Below, piece by piece: positions 62,855 to 64,000 of a DNA stretch of 64,000 nt. The notes below the pieces were generated by a model, which did no database searches, was not told the DNA's origin, and saw nothing but the letters and a program-made list of their open reading frames with translations. The stretch comes from Diatrype stigma (lineage: Eukaryota > Ascomycota > Sordariomycetes > Xylariales > Diatrypaceae), in NCBI GenBank assembly GCA_022225965.2, contig JAKJXP020000109.1, positions 62,001-126,000 on the forward strand. The letters run 5' to 3'. Position 1 is the stretch's first letter; each line of letters opens with the position of its first letter. A program made the translations under genes and the position numbers.

Positions 62855-63411
62855 TGTTTCTAGGATGAGTGTCTAGGATGAGCACGGCGTCGGTGTTCCT
62901 TTGACGGTCGTAAAGTATAGTGATTGGTCCCGTGCCTATAGTGTATAGTGTAGATTTAATGAGTGACGGACGTTGTCGCAACAAGCTGGATGATTGAATA
63001 CGTGATGCAACCAAGTGATGGATGAGCCGAGGGGCAGAAACATAAAAATTTGACCGCCTTTCTTATCGGTGCTTTATCTACCCGGACTATGCTTAGTTAT
63101 CTTCCTAGGTGCATCATAGCCAAACGATCGTTGCCTATTCTGTCTTATCGTAGCTCCACTTGGCGTCAACCTTAAACTTTCTGCCGCTAACCTTGCATAA
63201 TCAGGCATAGTCGGGAAAGCTAGACTGTACGTAGCAATTGATAGGTGCTCAGCTAAAATCTAAAATTTCGGTTCGGTCGCCTTTCAACTTATTCAACTTA
63301 TAACTTGTAACTTATACAGTAACGCCTTCTATCCTCCCACCTACTCTTTGCGCCTCGAGTCTCACGATACCTCGCGTTCTAATCCAGTATAATTCTGCAT
63401 AGCAAGCGAAA
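62855..63411. promoter_or_regulatory. Shared divergent promoter of RRP3 and SSF1
   Basis: The 557-base gap between two ribosome-biogenesis genes contains GATGAG (63021-63026) and AAAAATTT (63044-63051), 17 bases apart. These match the cores of the yeast PAC and RRPE motifs that drive ribosome-biogenesis genes. A further pair of GATGAG cores, inside a repeated GTCTAGGATGAG unit, lies within 30 bases of the RRP3 start (about 62863-62883). The motifs are seen; their use here is inferred. Confidence 0.4.
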
Positions 63412-64000
63412 ATGGCGAAACCTCGAACGAAGAAGCGTACCCATGTCGGTGCCAAAAACCCAACAGACAAAGCTCCACTGCCGGGCCGGTCGACAGCAGC
63501 GCTACAAGACCCCAAGAGCATGGTGATTCGCATTGGCGCAGGCGAGGTCGGATCCAGCGTCAGTCAATTGGCGAAAGATGTCCGTACTGTGATGGAGCCG
63601 GGCACTGCAAGTCGTCTGAAGGAGCGACGTGCCAACCGCCTGAGGGACTATGTCACCATGACTGGCGCTCTAGGTGTCACCCATCTGCTCCTATTTTCCA
63701 GATCAGAGTCGGGCAACACGAATCTCCGGATAGCCACCACCCCGAGAGGACCTACGCTGCACTTTCGGGTCGAGAAATACTCCCTGTGCAAAGATGTACG
63801 GAGAGCTCAGAGGCATCCGAAGGGCGGAGGCAAGGAGTACATGACACCTCCATTGGTACGTCGAAATCGTGGTGATATTTGCGCCGCTACGGAATCAGCC
63901 CGCTAACTCGTTGACAGCTTATCATGAACAACATCACCACCCCTAAATCAGATGCCAAGTCCACTGTGCCTAGGCACCTCGAGACACTCACCACTACCGT
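63412..64000 (+). CDS. SSF1: Ssf1/Peter Pan, Brix-domain 60S assembly factor (5' part, cut by window end)
   Basis: Exon 1 is 63412-63855 (148 residues) and exon 2 starts at 63918 after a GTACGT-CAG intron and runs off the window; 175 residues are visible. The basic start MAKPRTKKRTHV and the Brix domain follow: PKSMVIRIG, SSVSQLAKDVRTVMEPGTA, RRANRLRDYVTM, and the hallmark TLHFRVEKYSLCKDVRRAQ with HPKGGGKEYMTPPL before the intron and LIMNN after it. Ssf1/Ssf2 (PPAN in animals) binds pre-60S particles in the nucleolus and is needed for 27S pre-rRNA processing. The reported family length is much greater, so most of the C-terminal half is missing here. Confidence 0.93.

Overview
This is about 64 kb of nuclear chromosome from a filamentous ascomycete (Pezizomycotina, probably a Sordariomycete; I do not name a species). 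The evidence is short GT-AG introns with GTAAGT-like donors in nearly every gene, recognisable fungal housekeeping genes (ERG5, RRN7, VPS52, RRP3, SSF1, an ECM4-type transferase), and a 24.7 kb AT-rich block whose mutations are almost all C-to-T/G-to-A, the mark of repeat-induced point mutation (RIP).

Layout, left to right. 1-4.1 kb: no convincing gene. 4.1-34.2 kb: gene-rich arm holding a Gyp10/TBC1D20-type Rab GAP (+), VPS52 (-), eIF5A (+), RRN7 (+), ubiquitin-L40 fusion (+), YIP5/YIPF1-type protein (+), a mitochondrial rhodanese (-), ERG5 (-), an intron-containing tRNA-Met (-), an ECM4-type glutathione transferase (-), a small acidic protein (+) and a Rieske protein (-). 34.7-59.4 kb: no living genes, only retrotransposon remains. 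59.4-64 kb: a small lysine-rich protein (-), the DEAD-box helicase RRP3 (-) and, divergent from it, SSF1 (+), cut by the window edge.

The AT-rich block resolves exactly. An outer Ty3/Gypsy element C (minus strand, two 328-bp LTRs, target duplication GTTCA) was split by two later insertions: A (plus strand, 151-bp LTRs, duplication GAAAC/AAAAC) and B (minus strand, LTRs of 194 and 146 bp, duplication ATATA). Removing A and B with one copy of each duplication leaves about 7.4 kb for C, a normal Gypsy length. All three are inactivated by RIP, and the mutation load fades at both outer edges next to unique DNA.

The genes form no special pathway. Five serve ribosome production or translation (RRN7, L40, eIF5A, RRP3, SSF1) and three serve membrane traffic (Rab GAP, VPS52, YIP5). 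I see no CRISPR array, biosynthetic cluster or clearly new system. The most informative items are the nested, dated retrotransposon array, the ubiquitin-L40 gene whose start codon is split by an intron next to a 7-nt exon, and the RRP3/SSF1 shared promoter with PAC- and RRPE-like motifs.
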